A stretch of DNA of 64,000 nucleotides. It comes from Devosia sp. (GTDB lineage: Bacteria; Pseudomonadota; Alphaproteobacteria; Rhizobiales; Devosiaceae). Location: the NCBI RefSeq assembly GCF_017744655.1, contig NZ_JAGIAW010000009.1:62001-126000 (forward strand), read 5' to 3'. The notes below the pieces were generated by a model. The model did not search any database, was not told the DNA's origin, and worked only from the letters and a program-made list of their open reading frames with translations. The number at the start of each line of letters is the position of its first letter. The stretch's first letter is position 1. A program made the position numbers and the translations under genes. Positions 1 through 8,599 of the stretch are shown here, piece by piece.

Positions 1-1
1 C

Positions 2-604
2 AATGGGCAGACCTGCGTCTGTGCCAATCGCATCTATGTGCAGGATGGGGTTTATGACGCTTTTGCCGAAAAGCTCAGCAAGGCCGTGGGGACGCTGAAG
101 ACAGGCAATGGTTTTGACGAAGGTGTCATTTTGGGGCCGCTGATCGATGAAGCGGCGCTCGAAAAAGTGGAGGAGCATGTGGCCGATGCGCTGGGGAAAG
201 GCGCAAAGGTGCTGCGCGGGGGAAAAGTTTCTCCGCTTGGGGGCACGTTCTATGAGCCGACGGTTTTGGCCGATGTGACGGCTGACATGGCCGTGGCGCG
301 GGAGGAGACTTTTGGGCCGGTGGCGCCGCTGTTCCGGTTCAAGGACGAGGCCGATGTCATCGCGCAGGCCAATGATACGGAGTTTGGGCTGGCTTCTTAT
401 TTCTATGCGCGGGACCTGAGCCGGGTGTGGCGGGTGGCCGAGGCGCTCGAATATGGGATGGTCGGGGTCAACACCGGGCTCGTCTCAACGGCCGAGGCGC
501 CATTTGGCGGCGTAAAACTCTCGGGGCTGGGGCGCGAGGGGTCGCGCTATGGCATCGAGGATTTTGTCGAGATCAAATATGTGTGCCTCGGCGGAATTGC
601 CTGA
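2..604 (+). CDS. gabD: Succinate-semialdehyde dehydrogenase, C-terminal part (5' end outside window)
   Basis: NAD(P)-dependent oxidation of succinate semialdehyde to succinate, the last step of GABA degradation in the cytoplasm. The window opens inside the gene: frame 2 reads without a stop from base 2 and gives 200 residues. The ALDH catalytic motif GQTC (nucleophile Cys) lies at the very start, an EETFGPV motif follows near residue 100, and the protein ends in EIKYVCLGG, which closely matches the C terminus of GabD proteins. Other ALDH classes are less likely because of that ending. A hairpin followed by a T-run lies downstream at 688-724. The neighbours (glucan genes) are not functionally related. 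Confidence 0.9.
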   Translation, partial: NGQTCVCANRIYVQDGVYDAFAEKLSKAVGTLKTGNGFDEGVILGPLIDEAALEKVEEHVADALGKGAKVLRGGKVSPLGGTFYEPTVLADVTADMAVAREETFGPVAPLFRFKDEADVIAQANDTEFGLASYFYARDLSRVWRVAEALEYGMVGVNTGLVSTAEAPFGGVKLSGLGREGSRYGIEDFVEIKYVCLGGIA

Positions 605-687
605 GATTTTTGGCACTTTCCACTAGCGTGGAGCCTGAAGCCGGGGCCTGACGCTGACCCTCCAAACTGCGACAAATCGCGCGCAAG

Positions 688-724
688 AACCTCGGAAGTC
701 ACTGACTCCCGGGGTTTTTCTTTT
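688..724 (+). terminator. Intrinsic terminator after gabD
   Basis: An imperfect stem (CCTCGG-AGTCA pairing with TGACT-CCGGGG) is followed by TTTTTCTTTT. It lies 85 bases after the gabD stop codon. Confidence 0.65.
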
Positions 725-738
725 CTGTCATATGACAG
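725..738. promoter_or_regulatory. Perfect 14-bp palindrome CTGTCATATGACAG
   Basis: CTGTCAT joined to its exact reverse complement, directly followed by six T on the + strand. It can be read as a second small terminator (5-bp stem, ATAT loop, T6) or as an operator for the opg operon that starts about 185 bases on. The sequence alone does not decide between these. The rest of 605-921 holds no convincing gene. Confidence 0.4.
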
Positions 739-921
739 TTTTTTAACGTTTTCTTCATGCGCCAGTCTTTCGCCCCATTTGCCCCTTAGCTCAGCCTCGC
801 CTGCTCATCACGAGACGGTGAAGACGGTTTCAAGGCGGTTTTTGGGCAGCATTGCGCCATGCGTTTGCTGCATGCCCGCCATGCGACAACTTTACCGGCT
901 TGGCGACGTTGCCGGAAATTG

Positions 922-2556
922 ATGGATAGCGAAGAACAACAAGCGTCACAAATGCTCACCGCCCCAGATAATCGACTGTCTCGCCGCGCCTTTCTCTCCG
1001 GCGCCGCCGCTTCCATCGCCCTGCTTACTTCCACATCGCTGACCCAGACTGTCCTGGCGATCGAGCCCATTTCAGGCGCTTTCGACTATGACAGCTTCTC
1101 CCAGCGCATGAAGGACCTGGCGGCCCAGCCCTATCAGAGCCCCGTCCTGATCGATTCCGAGGTCTATATGGGCCTCAACTATGACGGCTACCGCCGCGTG
1201 CAGTTCAATACGGACAAGGCACGCTGGCGCGGCGACGATCACGGTTTTCAGATCCAGGCCTTTCCGCCCGGCTGGCTCTTCAAGGAAACCGTCTCGGTCT
1301 ATGAAATCACCGATGGCGACGCGCATCCCTTCGCTTTCGACAGCGAAGACTTCATCTACCACTTCGATGATGATACCGAGCGCAAGACGATCGAGACGGC
1401 CGAGTTTCCGGGCATTGCCGGCTTCCGCATCAATTATCCGCTCAACACGCCCGATCTCGCCGACGAATTGGTCGCGTTCCTTGGCGCGAGCTATTTCCGC
1501 GCCTTGGGTCGCGGCAATATCTATGGTTCGAGCGCACGTGGCCTGCTCATCAATTCCTGGCGTGAAGGGCCCGAGGAGTTTCCGCGTTTCTCCGAATTCT
1601 ATGTCGAGCGTCCTACGGGCGATGGCCCGCTGACGGTCTATGCCGCGCTTGAAAGCCCGAGCGTGACCGGGGCCTATCGTTTCCTGATTTCGCCGGCGGG
1701 CGAAAGCCAGCAGGAGACGGTGATGGACGTCACCGCGCGGCTCTATTTCCGCAGCGATATCGGGGAAATGGGCATTGCGCCGCTGACCTCGATGTTCCTC
1801 TTTGCCGAGACCAATCGGCATCAGTTCGACGATTTCCGGCCGCAGGTGCACGATTGCTCCGGGCTCGTTTTCGAGCCGGAAGCCGGGCTGCCGCAGTGGC
1901 GCCAGCTCAACAACACGCCGCAGCTTGGCAATTCCTTCTTCTGGGACGCCAATATGAAGGCCTTTGGCCTTTACCAGCGTAACCGCAATTTTGACGACTA
2001 CCAGGACGCCGGCGCGCACTATGAACGCCGCCCCTCGATGCGCGTCGAACCGACCCATGATTGGGGTCAGGGCCAGGTGCGCCTGATCGAAATTCCGGCC
2101 AAGTCGGAAACCGATGACAACATCGCCGCGTTCTGGATTCCGAACGAGCCGCCCAAGGCGGGCCAGGAACGTGAATATGGCTATCGCCTGATTTGGGGCG
2201 ATCTCGTTGCGAAGGACGATGCCGAGCTGGCGCATGTGGTTGAAACCCGCATTGGCCAGGGTGGTGTCTCCGGGGTCGAAAACGCGGCAACGCTGCGCAA
2301 GTTCGTCATCGACTTCGATGGTGGACGCCTCGCGGACCTGTCGCCTGACACAATCTTCGAAGTCGATGCCACGGCGTCGGCCGGTGAAATTACATCGTCG
2401 ACCTTCTCGCAGATCGACGCCAACGGACTTTGGCGTCTGGTCCTCGATGTCGAGACGGAAGGTCAGAACCTTATCGAGCTGCGGGCCAGCATTGGCTCAG
2501 GCGGCGAACCACTGACGGAAGCCTGGCTTTATCAGTGGCGCGGAGAAATTGCATGA
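922..2556 (+). CDS. opgD: Periplasmic glucan biosynthesis protein, OpgG/OpgD (MdoG) family, Tat-exported
   Basis: Periplasmic protein needed to build or branch osmoregulated periplasmic glucans made by OpgH. The 544-residue length fits the MdoG family (about 510-550). The N terminus carries a twin-arginine motif SRRAFLSG near residues 20-27 and a hydrophobic stretch ending around an AIEP cleavage region. Tat export is typical of OpgD rather than OpgG in gamma-proteobacteria; in alphaproteobacteria the two names are used loosely. The ATG at 922 has GGA seven bases upstream; ATG 952 is an alternative. The stop overlaps the next small ORF by ATGA, and opgH and opgC follow, so this is the first gene of an opg operon. 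Confidence 0.88.
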   Translation: MDSEEQQASQMLTAPDNRLSRRAFLSGAAASIALLTSTSLTQTVLAIEPISGAFDYDSFSQRMKDLAAQPYQSPVLIDSEVYMGLNYDGYRRVQFNTDKARWRGDDHGFQIQAFPPGWLFKETVSVYEITDGDAHPFAFDSEDFIYHFDDDTERKTIETAEFPGIAGFRINYPLNTPDLADELVAFLGASYFRALGRGNIYGSSARGLLINSWREGPEEFPRFSEFYVERPTGDGPLTVYAALESPSVTGAYRFLISPAGESQQETVMDVTARLYFRSDIGEMGIAPLTSMFLFAETNRHQFDDFRPQVHDCSGLVFEPEAGLPQWRQLNNTPQLGNSFFWDANMKAFGLYQRNRNFDDYQDAGAHYERRPSMRVEPTHDWGQGQVRLIEIPAKSETDDNIAAFWIPNEPPKAGQEREYGYRLIWGDLVAKDDAELAHVVETRIGQGGVSGVENAATLRKFVIDFDGGRLADLSPDTIFEVDATASAGEITSSTFSQIDANGLWRLVLDVETEGQNLIELRASIGSGGEPLTEAWLYQWRGEIA

Positions 2557-2687
2557 AGCACCAGCCCTTTCAGCCTATCGACGGCCTTCCCAATGCCCCG
2601 CTTGCCATGCCCAAGCAGACGCTTGAGCGCGGCTCGGCCTTTGGCGGTCTCTTCAAAGCCTTCTTTCTCGTCTGGCAGCGCAACTAG
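2553..2687 (+). CDS. 44-residue ORF between opgD and opgH, possibly a detached OpgH leader
   Basis: The start codon overlaps the opgD stop (ATGA), which indicates translational coupling. The 44-residue product contains APLAMPKQ and ends LFKAFFLVWQRN. It is in the same frame as opgH; only TAG GAC TGG TGA separates it from the opgH ATG at 2697. From memory, alphaproteobacterial OpgH proteins often begin with a short cytoplasmic segment containing a PLxMPxQ-like motif. This may therefore be the OpgH N terminus cut off by two stops, or an independent small protein. No function can be claimed. Confidence 0.5.
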   Translation: MKHQPFQPIDGLPNAPLAMPKQTLERGSAFGGLFKAFFLVWQRN

Positions 2688-2696
2688 GACTGGTGA

Positions 2697-4448
2697 ATGG
2701 GTAATCGGCTAACTCCGGGGCGGGCTGGGTGGCTGCGGCTGCTCACGCTGGGCTTCGCCGCGGGTGTGAGCCTGACCGCCGGCACGGCCTTTCTCGACCT
2801 GATCGGGGGCAATCGCCCCGTCTTTCTCGATTGGCTGCGCACGATCCTGCTCGTCTTGACCGGCTTCTGGCTGGTCTGGGGCGGGACGATTGGGCTTTTG
2901 GGGGCGTTGTCGCCAAAATCGCGGCGCCTCATGGACCTGACGCGGCCCGAGGGCAAGACGGCCATTCTGGTGCCGATCTATAATGAAGACCCCGTAGAAA
3001 CCTTTGCACGTATCGCGGCGATGAACCGGCAGATCGTGGCCAAGGGTCTTGGCGAGCATTTTCACTTTGCCATTCTTTCGGACACGACTTCCCTGGAAGT
3101 GGCGGCCGAGGAAGCGAGCGAATTCGAGCGGCTGATCGTCGAGCCGGAAGCGCCCGGCCGCATCTTCTATCGCCGCCGTGAGCGTAATGTCGGCCGCAAG
3201 GCCGGCAATATCGAGGATTTCATTGCCCGCTCGGGCGCGGCCTATGACTATGCCATCATTCTCGATGCCGACAGCCTGATGGAAGCCGATACCATGCTGG
3301 CCATGGTGCGGCGGATGGATGGTGATCCGAAACTCGGGCTGTTGCAGACGGTGCCGGTAGTGATCGCCGCGCGGACCCTTTTTGGGCGCATGATGGCTTT
3401 TTCCTCGGCCTATTTTTCGCGCTATTTTGCGCGTGGCGCGGCCATGCTGCAGGGCGAGGACGGGCCCTATTGGGGGCATAATGCCATTGTGCGGGTGCGC
3501 GCCTTTGCCTCGTGCTGCGGCCTGCCGGTGCTTTCGGGAAAACCGCCCTATGGCGGGCATATCCTCAGTCACGACTATGTCGAGGCGGCGCTTTTGGCTC
3601 GCGGCGGCTGGAAGGTTGAGGTCGACCCTGAACTGCTCGGTTCGTTCGAGCAGGGGCCGGAAAACCTCATCGAATATGCCAAGCGCGATCGTCGCTGGTG
3701 CCAGGGTAATCTGCAGCATCGCCGGCTGATTGCTGCGCCGGGGCTGAAATTCTGGAGCCGGTTTACCTTCGTCCAGGGCATCATGGCTTATCTCGCCTCG
3801 CCGCTCTGGCTCTTGCTGATGGCGGCGAGCCTCCTTTCAAGCCTTACGCCCGATAGCGGCGGCGAGCGCTGGGGCGCGACCCCCTGGGTGATCGGCGGCG
3901 GCGTGCTGGCGACCCTGCTTCTGCCCAAATTCGCCATTGCCGTGCGCGGCGCCCTCGACGGCACCAATGCGGCCTTTGGTGGCTGGCGGATCATTCCTTC
4001 GGTTTTGAGCGAGATCGTCATTTCGACCATTATCGCCCCGGTCCTGCTCGGCTTTCAGAGCCGCGCGGTGTTCCAGATTCTTTTCGGCATGGATGGCGGC
4101 TGGCCGGCGACCGAGCGCGACGCCAAGGCGGTGCCGCTGAAGACGGCTTTTTCGGCGAGCTGGTGGATCGTCCTGGCCGCACTCGCGGCTTTGGTGTTCA
4201 TGGCCTATGCCGGGCCGGCCTTCCTGCCCTGGCTGCTACCGGTGGCTGGCCCTGCCCTTCTTGCACCCTTCGTCATCTGGGCGACGGCGCGGGGCGGCGA
4301 CCGGCCAGTCAGCACCTGGCTGTTCTCGACCGCCAATGAACGGACGCCGAGCTCGATCATCGTCGAAGCCGACGCTATTCTCGCCAGCTGGCGCGCTACC
4401 GAGCCTGTCGTGACCTCGGGCCTTCTTGAAGTCGCTGTCCATGCTTGA
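2697..4448 (+). CDS. opgH: Glucans biosynthesis glucosyltransferase OpgH (GT2)
   Basis: Inner-membrane processive family-2 glycosyltransferase that polymerises the glucan backbone from UDP-glucose and moves it to the periplasm. It has 583 residues. Two predicted membrane segments lie in the first 75 residues, followed by a cytoplasmic GT-A domain with YNEDP, a DADS (DxD) metal/nucleotide motif near residue 190 and RRWCQGN (the Q/RxxRW family motif) near 335. Several membrane segments follow after residue 360. It is shorter than E. coli OpgH (about 850) because the long N-terminal extension is absent, as is common in alphaproteobacteria. The ATG follows the preceding small ORF by nine bases. 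The 3' end overlaps opgC. Confidence 0.9.
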   Translation: MGNRLTPGRAGWLRLLTLGFAAGVSLTAGTAFLDLIGGNRPVFLDWLRTILLVLTGFWLVWGGTIGLLGALSPKSRRLMDLTRPEGKTAILVPIYNEDPVETFARIAAMNRQIVAKGLGEHFHFAILSDTTSLEVAAEEASEFERLIVEPEAPGRIFYRRRERNVGRKAGNIEDFIARSGAAYDYAIILDADSLMEADTMLAMVRRMDGDPKLGLLQTVPVVIAARTLFGRMMAFSSAYFSRYFARGAAMLQGEDGPYWGHNAIVRVRAFASCCGLPVLSGKPPYGGHILSHDYVEAALLARGGWKVEVDPELLGSFEQGPENLIEYAKRDRRWCQGNLQHRRLIAAPGLKFWSRFTFVQGIMAYLASPLWLLLMAASLLSSLTPDSGGERWGATPWVIGGGVLATLLLPKFAIAVRGALDGTNAAFGGWRIIPSVLSEIVISTIIAPVLLGFQSRAVFQILFGMDGGWPATERDAKAVPLKTAFSASWWIVLAALAALVFMAYAGPAFLPWLLPVAGPALLAPFVIWATARGGDRPVSTWLFSTANERTPSSIIVEADAILASWRATEPVVTSGLLEVAVHA

Positions 4449-5649
4449 GCGCAAACCGACCGTCTGGGATCGCATCCCGGGCCTGCGCGCTATTGCGGCC
4501 GGCTCCGCTCCCCTGCCCCCGGGCGGCCGCGACGAGCGGCTCGACATGTTCCGGGGCCTAGCGCTGGTGATGATCTTCATCAACCACGTGCCGGGGACGG
4601 TGTTCGAGGCTTTTACCAACCGCAATTTCGGATTTTCCGATGCGGCCGAGGCCTTCGTATTCATGTCGGGGGTGGCGGCGGGATTGGCCTATTCGGGCGC
4701 CTTCCTCAAGCAGGTGCCGGTGTGGCTTGCTATTGCCCGGCCTTGGGCCAGGGCGAGACAGCTCTATTTCGTGCACCTGACGCTGACCTTCATTTTCCTC
4801 GGCACCTTTGCCGCGGCGGCGCATTTCTTTGGGCTCTATGAGCTGCTGACGACCAATAATCTGAAGGCGCTGGCGCAGAAACCGCTTGAGGTGTTGATCG
4901 GCATTCCGCTGCTGACGCATCAATTCGGCTATCTCAATATTCTGCCGCTTTACCTCACCTTCCTGCTGATCACGCCGGCGCTGATCGTGGCGGGTTTAAA
5001 AAAGCCCTATTGGCTGGTGGCGGGCTCGGTGCTGCTTTGGGTGCTGGCTGGCACGTTCAGGCTAAATTTTCCGAACTATCCCAATTCGGGCGGCTGGTTT
5101 TTCAATCCGCTTTCCTGGCAGTTGATCTTTGTGCTGGGGCTTGTGGCCGGCATGGGCATGAAGCTTAGCAAGCGGGCGTTTCCGGCCCATCCGGTGGCCT
5201 TCCTGTTGGCGCTGGGATTTCTGGTCCTGTCGCTTTTGTGGATGAAAGTGTCGCCGGTGGGCGCCATGGGCAATGGCGTGTTGCGCTGGCTTTGGCAGAT
5301 CGGCGCGCCCTTCCATATCCACTCCTTCGACAAGACCTTTCTTTCCTTGCCGCGGCTTTTGCATGCGCTGTGCCTATTCTACGTGCTGGCGTCCATCCCC
5401 AGCATGCAGGCGATTGCCGCCTCTCGCTGGGTTTCGCCGCTGCGCGCCATGGGGCGGCAGGGCCTCGCGGTTTTTGCCACGGGCACGGCGCTGAGTCTGC
5501 TGTTCCAGGCGGTAAAGGCGGGGGTGCCAGAGAGCGTGCTTACCGACGCGGCAATCCTGTTGGTGGGGCTGTCGATCCAGATCGGGCTTGCCTATGCACT
5601 CAACCATACAGTCAAGATGAAGGCGGCACTGGCGCGGGCGAAGGCTTAG
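4441..5649 (+). CDS. opgC: OpgC-family integral membrane acyltransferase
   Basis: OpgC proteins add succinyl groups to periplasmic glucans at the inner membrane. The product has 402 residues and roughly ten hydrophobic segments. The N-terminal RDERLDMFRGLALVMIFINH is the characteristic OpgC/acyltransferase-3 entry motif. ATG 4441 lies inside the end of opgH (8-base overlap); a TTG at 4426 would add five residues. Its place as third gene after opgD and opgH supports the assignment. The transferred acyl group (succinate or another) cannot be read from sequence. Confidence 0.85.
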   Translation: MLERKPTVWDRIPGLRAIAAGSAPLPPGGRDERLDMFRGLALVMIFINHVPGTVFEAFTNRNFGFSDAAEAFVFMSGVAAGLAYSGAFLKQVPVWLAIARPWARARQLYFVHLTLTFIFLGTFAAAAHFFGLYELLTTNNLKALAQKPLEVLIGIPLLTHQFGYLNILPLYLTFLLITPALIVAGLKKPYWLVAGSVLLWVLAGTFRLNFPNYPNSGGWFFNPLSWQLIFVLGLVAGMGMKLSKRAFPAHPVAFLLALGFLVLSLLWMKVSPVGAMGNGVLRWLWQIGAPFHIHSFDKTFLSLPRLLHALCLFYVLASIPSMQAIAASRWVSPLRAMGRQGLAVFATGTALSLLFQAVKAGVPESVLTDAAILLVGLSIQIGLAYALNHTVKMKAALARAKA

Positions 5650-5669
5650 GGCAAGACCTCTCCCACCCG

Positions 5670-5746
5670 CCGTCATTGCCGGGCTTGCCCCGGCAATCCA
5701 TCTCGCCTCGGCATGGACCACCGGGACGAGCCCGGTGGTGACGATG
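5670..5746. repeat. Intergenic inverted repeat, family C (CCGGGC-type)
   Basis: About 77 bp with two stem-loops: TTGCCGGG-CTTG-CCCCGGCAA, and ACCACCGGG-ACGAG-CCCGGTGGT. A close copy is at 16981-17063. It lies between convergent genes (opgC and the lacI-type gene) and may also act as a bidirectional terminator. Confidence 0.75.
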
Positions 5747-5780
5747 GAGAGGGTAGTTGGCGGGTTATCGCGCCAGTTGC

Positions 5781-6815
5781 CTAGCCGCTGCGCCAGTGGG
5801 GCTGCGGCTCGGCGAGGGTCTGCAGGTCGCCAACGGCGGCGCCGTCGATGCGGCGCAGGAGGAGGCGGGTCAATTCGCCCCCGGCGGCAAAGACGTCCTC
5901 GCGGATACTGTCCATTTGCGGGAAGAGCGTGGGCAAAATTCCAGACGTCTGCTTGTAGATCAGTTGCACTTCGCGGCCGAGGGTCACGCCGCCCTCGGTG
6001 AGGCCGCCGACCAGCGCGATGGTGCGCATTTCGCTGTCGCAGATGATGCCGTCCGGACGGTCCGCGGCGACGGCGAGGTCGAGGCCGACGGCGCGCATGT
6101 CGGCTGGGCTCAACTTGGCCGCGCCCTGGAAGATCCGGGCCTCGATGCCGGCGCGGGCCGCCTCCTTGCGGAAGGAGGTGACGATATTGTGGTAATTGGT
6201 GGTGCTGTCATCGCCGATGACGAGCATGATATCGCGACAACCCTTTCCGGCAAGGCGTCTTACGGCAAGCGCGGCAAAATCCTCGGAATGGAAGTCGTGA
6301 TAGGCGTGCGGCGTATAGAATTCGGTGCGCCCATGGCTGACGAAGGGGAAATCGGCATCGATCATCATCTGCACGCGCGGATCGCGCGGGCCGGTATGGG
6401 TGATGATGACGCCGTCAGCGGTGCGATTGGAGAGGATATAGTTGATCGTATCGGTCGACAGGTGCCGCTCGAATTCCGGGATCACCGTCAGGTGGTAGCG
6501 CGTGCCATGAATGGCATGGCCGATGCCCTGGATCATGTTGCGGGCAAAATCGATGGAATCCTCGGAACCATCGAGCACGAGAGCGATGACATTGGTCTTG
6601 CCTGTCCTGAGGCGTACGCCGGCGCGATCGGGCACATAGCCGAGCGCCTTGGCGGCTTCGTTGACCTTGTCGCGGGTTTCCTGCTTGAGCGTCGTGCCGC
6701 CCCTGAGGGACAGGGAGACGGTGGAAAGGCTGAGCCCGGTCACCTCGGCAATGGTCTTGAGCGTCACGCGCCTCGTGCCGCTGGCCATATTGTTCTTCGT
6801 CGTCTTGCTGCTCAT
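5781..6815 (-). CDS. LacI-family transcriptional regulator of the adjacent mannoside ABC operon
   Basis: DNA-binding repressor or activator with 344 residues from ATG 6815, which is preceded by a CGGGGAAAG ribosome site. The N-terminal LacI helix-turn-helix (VTLKTIAEVTGLSLSTVSLSL, residues about 16-36) is followed by a periplasmic-binding-protein-like sugar domain. It is divergent from the ABC importer and alpha-mannosidase operon starting at 7091. The shared 275-bp gap contains a perfect TGCAACGTTGCA palindrome of the central-CG type favoured by LacI proteins. The ligand is inferred to be a mannose-containing sugar from the operon content. Longer starts up to 7001 would run through the operator region and are rejected. 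Confidence 0.85.
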   Translation of the reverse strand: MSSKTTKNNMASGTRRVTLKTIAEVTGLSLSTVSLSLRGGTTLKQETRDKVNEAAKALGYVPDRAGVRLRTGKTNVIALVLDGSEDSIDFARNMIQGIGHAIHGTRYHLTVIPEFERHLSTDTINYILSNRTADGVIITHTGPRDPRVQMMIDADFPFVSHGRTEFYTPHAYHDFHSEDFAALAVRRLAGKGCRDIMLVIGDDSTTNYHNIVTSFRKEAARAGIEARIFQGAAKLSPADMRAVGLDLAVAADRPDGIICDSEMRTIALVGGLTEGGVTLGREVQLIYKQTSGILPTLFPQMDSIREDVFAAGGELTRLLLRRIDGAAVGDLQTLAEPQPHWRSG

Positions 6816-6870
6816 TGCTTTCCCCGAGCCGATTTTACACGGGCTCGCGCTCAAACCAATGCGAATTTTT

Positions 6871-6882
6871 TGCAACGTTAGA
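6871..6882. promoter_or_regulatory. Candidate LacI-type operator, proximal to the regulator gene
   Basis: TGCAACGTTAGA matches 10 of 12 bases of the perfect palindrome at 6989-7000. It lies about 55 bases upstream of the regulator start, which fits autoregulation. Confidence 0.5.
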
Positions 6883-6988
6883 TAAGAATCACGGCTCACC
6901 GAAATCGATGCAAACTTTACAATACCATTGAAAAACAACGATAAAAATTGCGATATGTCAGCATCAATGACAATTTTCGAAATGCAAT

Positions 6989-7000
6989 TGCAACGTTGCA
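6989..7000. promoter_or_regulatory. Candidate LacI-type operator TGCAACGTTGCA
   Basis: A perfect 12-bp palindrome centred on CG, about 90 bases upstream of the ABC operon. A possible promoter TTGAAA (6928-6933) - 17 bp - CGATAT (6951-6956) sits just upstream, so a bound repressor would block transcription start. Confidence 0.6.
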
Positions 7001-7090
7001 TAACATGTGATTACGTTCTGGCCGTTCGGGATGTGGAGGTCCCGGACAATGCCGCGTGCGATAAGCGGCAGCAGAGCAGAGGAGGAGTTA

Positions 7091-8407
7091 ATGCTCAGAA
7101 CCGGTTTTCTGACGACGGTGGCCGCCATGACCTTGATGGCCGCGTCCGCGATCCCCGCCCAGGCGGAAGTATCGTTCATGTATCCCGAATGGCTGGCGGC
7201 GCTGGTCGAGCCCGGCATCACGGCCTTTGAGGCCGAGACCGGCGAAACCGTGAAGGCCATCAAGCTGCCGGGCCAGGGCTATGACCAGCGCATCGCGCTC
7301 GATCTCAGCGCCGGCACTGCCGCCGATGTCAATGTGATGGACTCCTTCATGGTCAGCGAACTGGCTTCTGCCGGTTATCTGCTGCCGCTCAACGAGCCGC
7401 TCAATGGCTGGGACCAGTTCGAGCCCTATATGAAGGGCCTGTTGGAAGTCGCGTCCTATCAGGGCCAGATCTATGCCCTGCCCACCGATACCGACGTGCG
7501 CATGCTCTGGTATGATCTGTCCAACTTCGAAAAGGCCGGCATTCCCACTCCATGGGAGCCCAAGAGCTGGGCCGACATTCTCGATGCCGCGCAAAAGCTC
7601 AAGGATGCGGGCGTGCAGTATCCGTTCCAGTTGCCGGCCGGCACCAAGCAGGCGGAAGCGGCCACCATGCAGGGCGTCTATATGGCGCTGCTCGGCGCCG
7701 ACGTGCCGGAAGGCGATCGCAATCGTCTCTTGAAGCGCGACACCAATCAGTGGATCGGCGACAGCCCGGCACTGCGCCGCACCTTCGACTTCTACCACCA
7801 GGTCTATGCCGAACGCGAACTGAACCCGGCCGATCTCAACTATGCCACCGATATCGGCGCGGCAGTGCGTGCGGCGCTGGCCAATGACCAGCTCGGCATT
7901 CTCGCCTCCGGCTCCTGGGAAGATGCATGCCTCTGGGACTGCAACACCCCGCCGAGCCGCGAAGAGCGCGATGCGCTCGTGGCCTGGACGCCGTGGCCGG
8001 GCTCGGGTGAACCCGGAACCAAGGCGACGACCAATATTTCCGGCGGCTGGGCCATCGGCGTCAATGCCAATGCCAGTGACAAGGACCTTGCCTTCAAGCT
8101 CGTGACCTCGATCTTCGATCTCGACAATTTTAAGGCCTGGACCCTTGCGACCCACCGCATGGCGGTTCGTACCGACATTTCGGAATCTCCGGAATATATG
8201 GCCGATCCGTTCCTCGCCAAGGCAACGGCACTGGCTGCCGACACCACCGGCCGCGATACCGTCCCCGGCTATCAGACCGTTTCGGCTCTGATCCAGCAGG
8301 CGACCTCGGATCTCGTCGATGGCGTGCCGGTCGAAGAAGTCGTCCAGACCTATCATGACGCGCTGGTCGACGAATTCGGCGAAGAAGCTGTCGTAACCTA
8401 CGAATAA
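7091..8407 (+). CDS. Sugar ABC transporter substrate-binding protein (CUT1 type)
   Basis: Periplasmic receptor for a carbohydrate importer. It has 438 residues with a Sec signal peptide (residues 1-24, MAASAIPAQA then cleavage) and the extracellular solute-binding protein family 1 fold. ATG 7091 is preceded by a strong GGAGGAG ribosome site at 7081-7087; longer starts overlap the operator. It is the first gene of an operon with two permeases, a GH38 alpha-mannosidase and an ATPase, so its ligand is probably a mannose-containing glycoside or oligosaccharide. A GC-rich hairpin after the stop probably protects this part of the message and keeps the binding protein more abundant than the permeases. 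Confidence 0.88.
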   Translation: MLRTGFLTTVAAMTLMAASAIPAQAEVSFMYPEWLAALVEPGITAFEAETGETVKAIKLPGQGYDQRIALDLSAGTAADVNVMDSFMVSELASAGYLLPLNEPLNGWDQFEPYMKGLLEVASYQGQIYALPTDTDVRMLWYDLSNFEKAGIPTPWEPKSWADILDAAQKLKDAGVQYPFQLPAGTKQAEAATMQGVYMALLGADVPEGDRNRLLKRDTNQWIGDSPALRRTFDFYHQVYAERELNPADLNYATDIGAAVRAALANDQLGILASGSWEDACLWDCNTPPSREERDALVAWTPWPGSGEPGTKATTNISGGWAIGVNANASDKDLAFKLVTSIFDLDNFKAWTLATHRMAVRTDISESPEYMADPFLAKATALAADTTGRDTVPGYQTVSALIQQATSDLVDGVPVEEVVQTYHDALVDEFGEEAVVTYE

Positions 8408-8420
8408 GAACCTCCCGACG

Positions 8421-8455
8421 CGGCGGCGCCCAAAGATGTCCTCCGGGTGCCGCCG
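8421..8455 (+). terminator. Hairpin after binding-protein gene (attenuator / mRNA stabiliser)
   Basis: An 11-bp stem (CGGCGGCGCCC with GGGTGCCGCCG, one G-T pair) without a clear T-run, between the binding-protein and permease genes. It is more likely partial attenuation or 3' end protection than full termination. Confidence 0.5.
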
Positions 8456-8482
8456 TGACGGGTGTTTTTCTAACAATCTCCC

Positions 8483-8550
8483 GCGTCATTCCCGCGTAAG
8501 CGGGAATCTCATTCCCTAACGGAGATCCCCGCTTTTGCGGGGATGACACC
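8483..8550. repeat. Intergenic inverted repeat, family A
   Basis: Two stem-loops, GTCATTCCCGCG-TAAG-CGGGAATC and GATCCCCGC-TTTT-GCGGGGATGAC. Further copies are at 16857, 45100, 58982 and 61587. It lies within the ABC operon, between the binding protein and permease 1. Confidence 0.8.
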
Positions 8551-8599
8551 GAGTTTCTGGAAGCGTGTTGGTCTACCGACCGCCCAAGCGAGAAAGCCC

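Noticed and set aside
781..860. A tRNA-like start (GCCCCTTAGCTCAG)
   Set aside because: No matching acceptor strand, anticodon arm or T-arm follows, so it is not a tRNA.
5757..6881. A 374-codon plus-strand ORF opposite the LacI-type gene
   Set aside because: Antisense shadow. The minus frame has a clear LacI helix-turn-helix and ribosome site.
8483..8550. Repeated palindromes as a possible CRISPR array
   Set aside because: Copies are scattered singly across the window, with no regular spacers and no cas genes.
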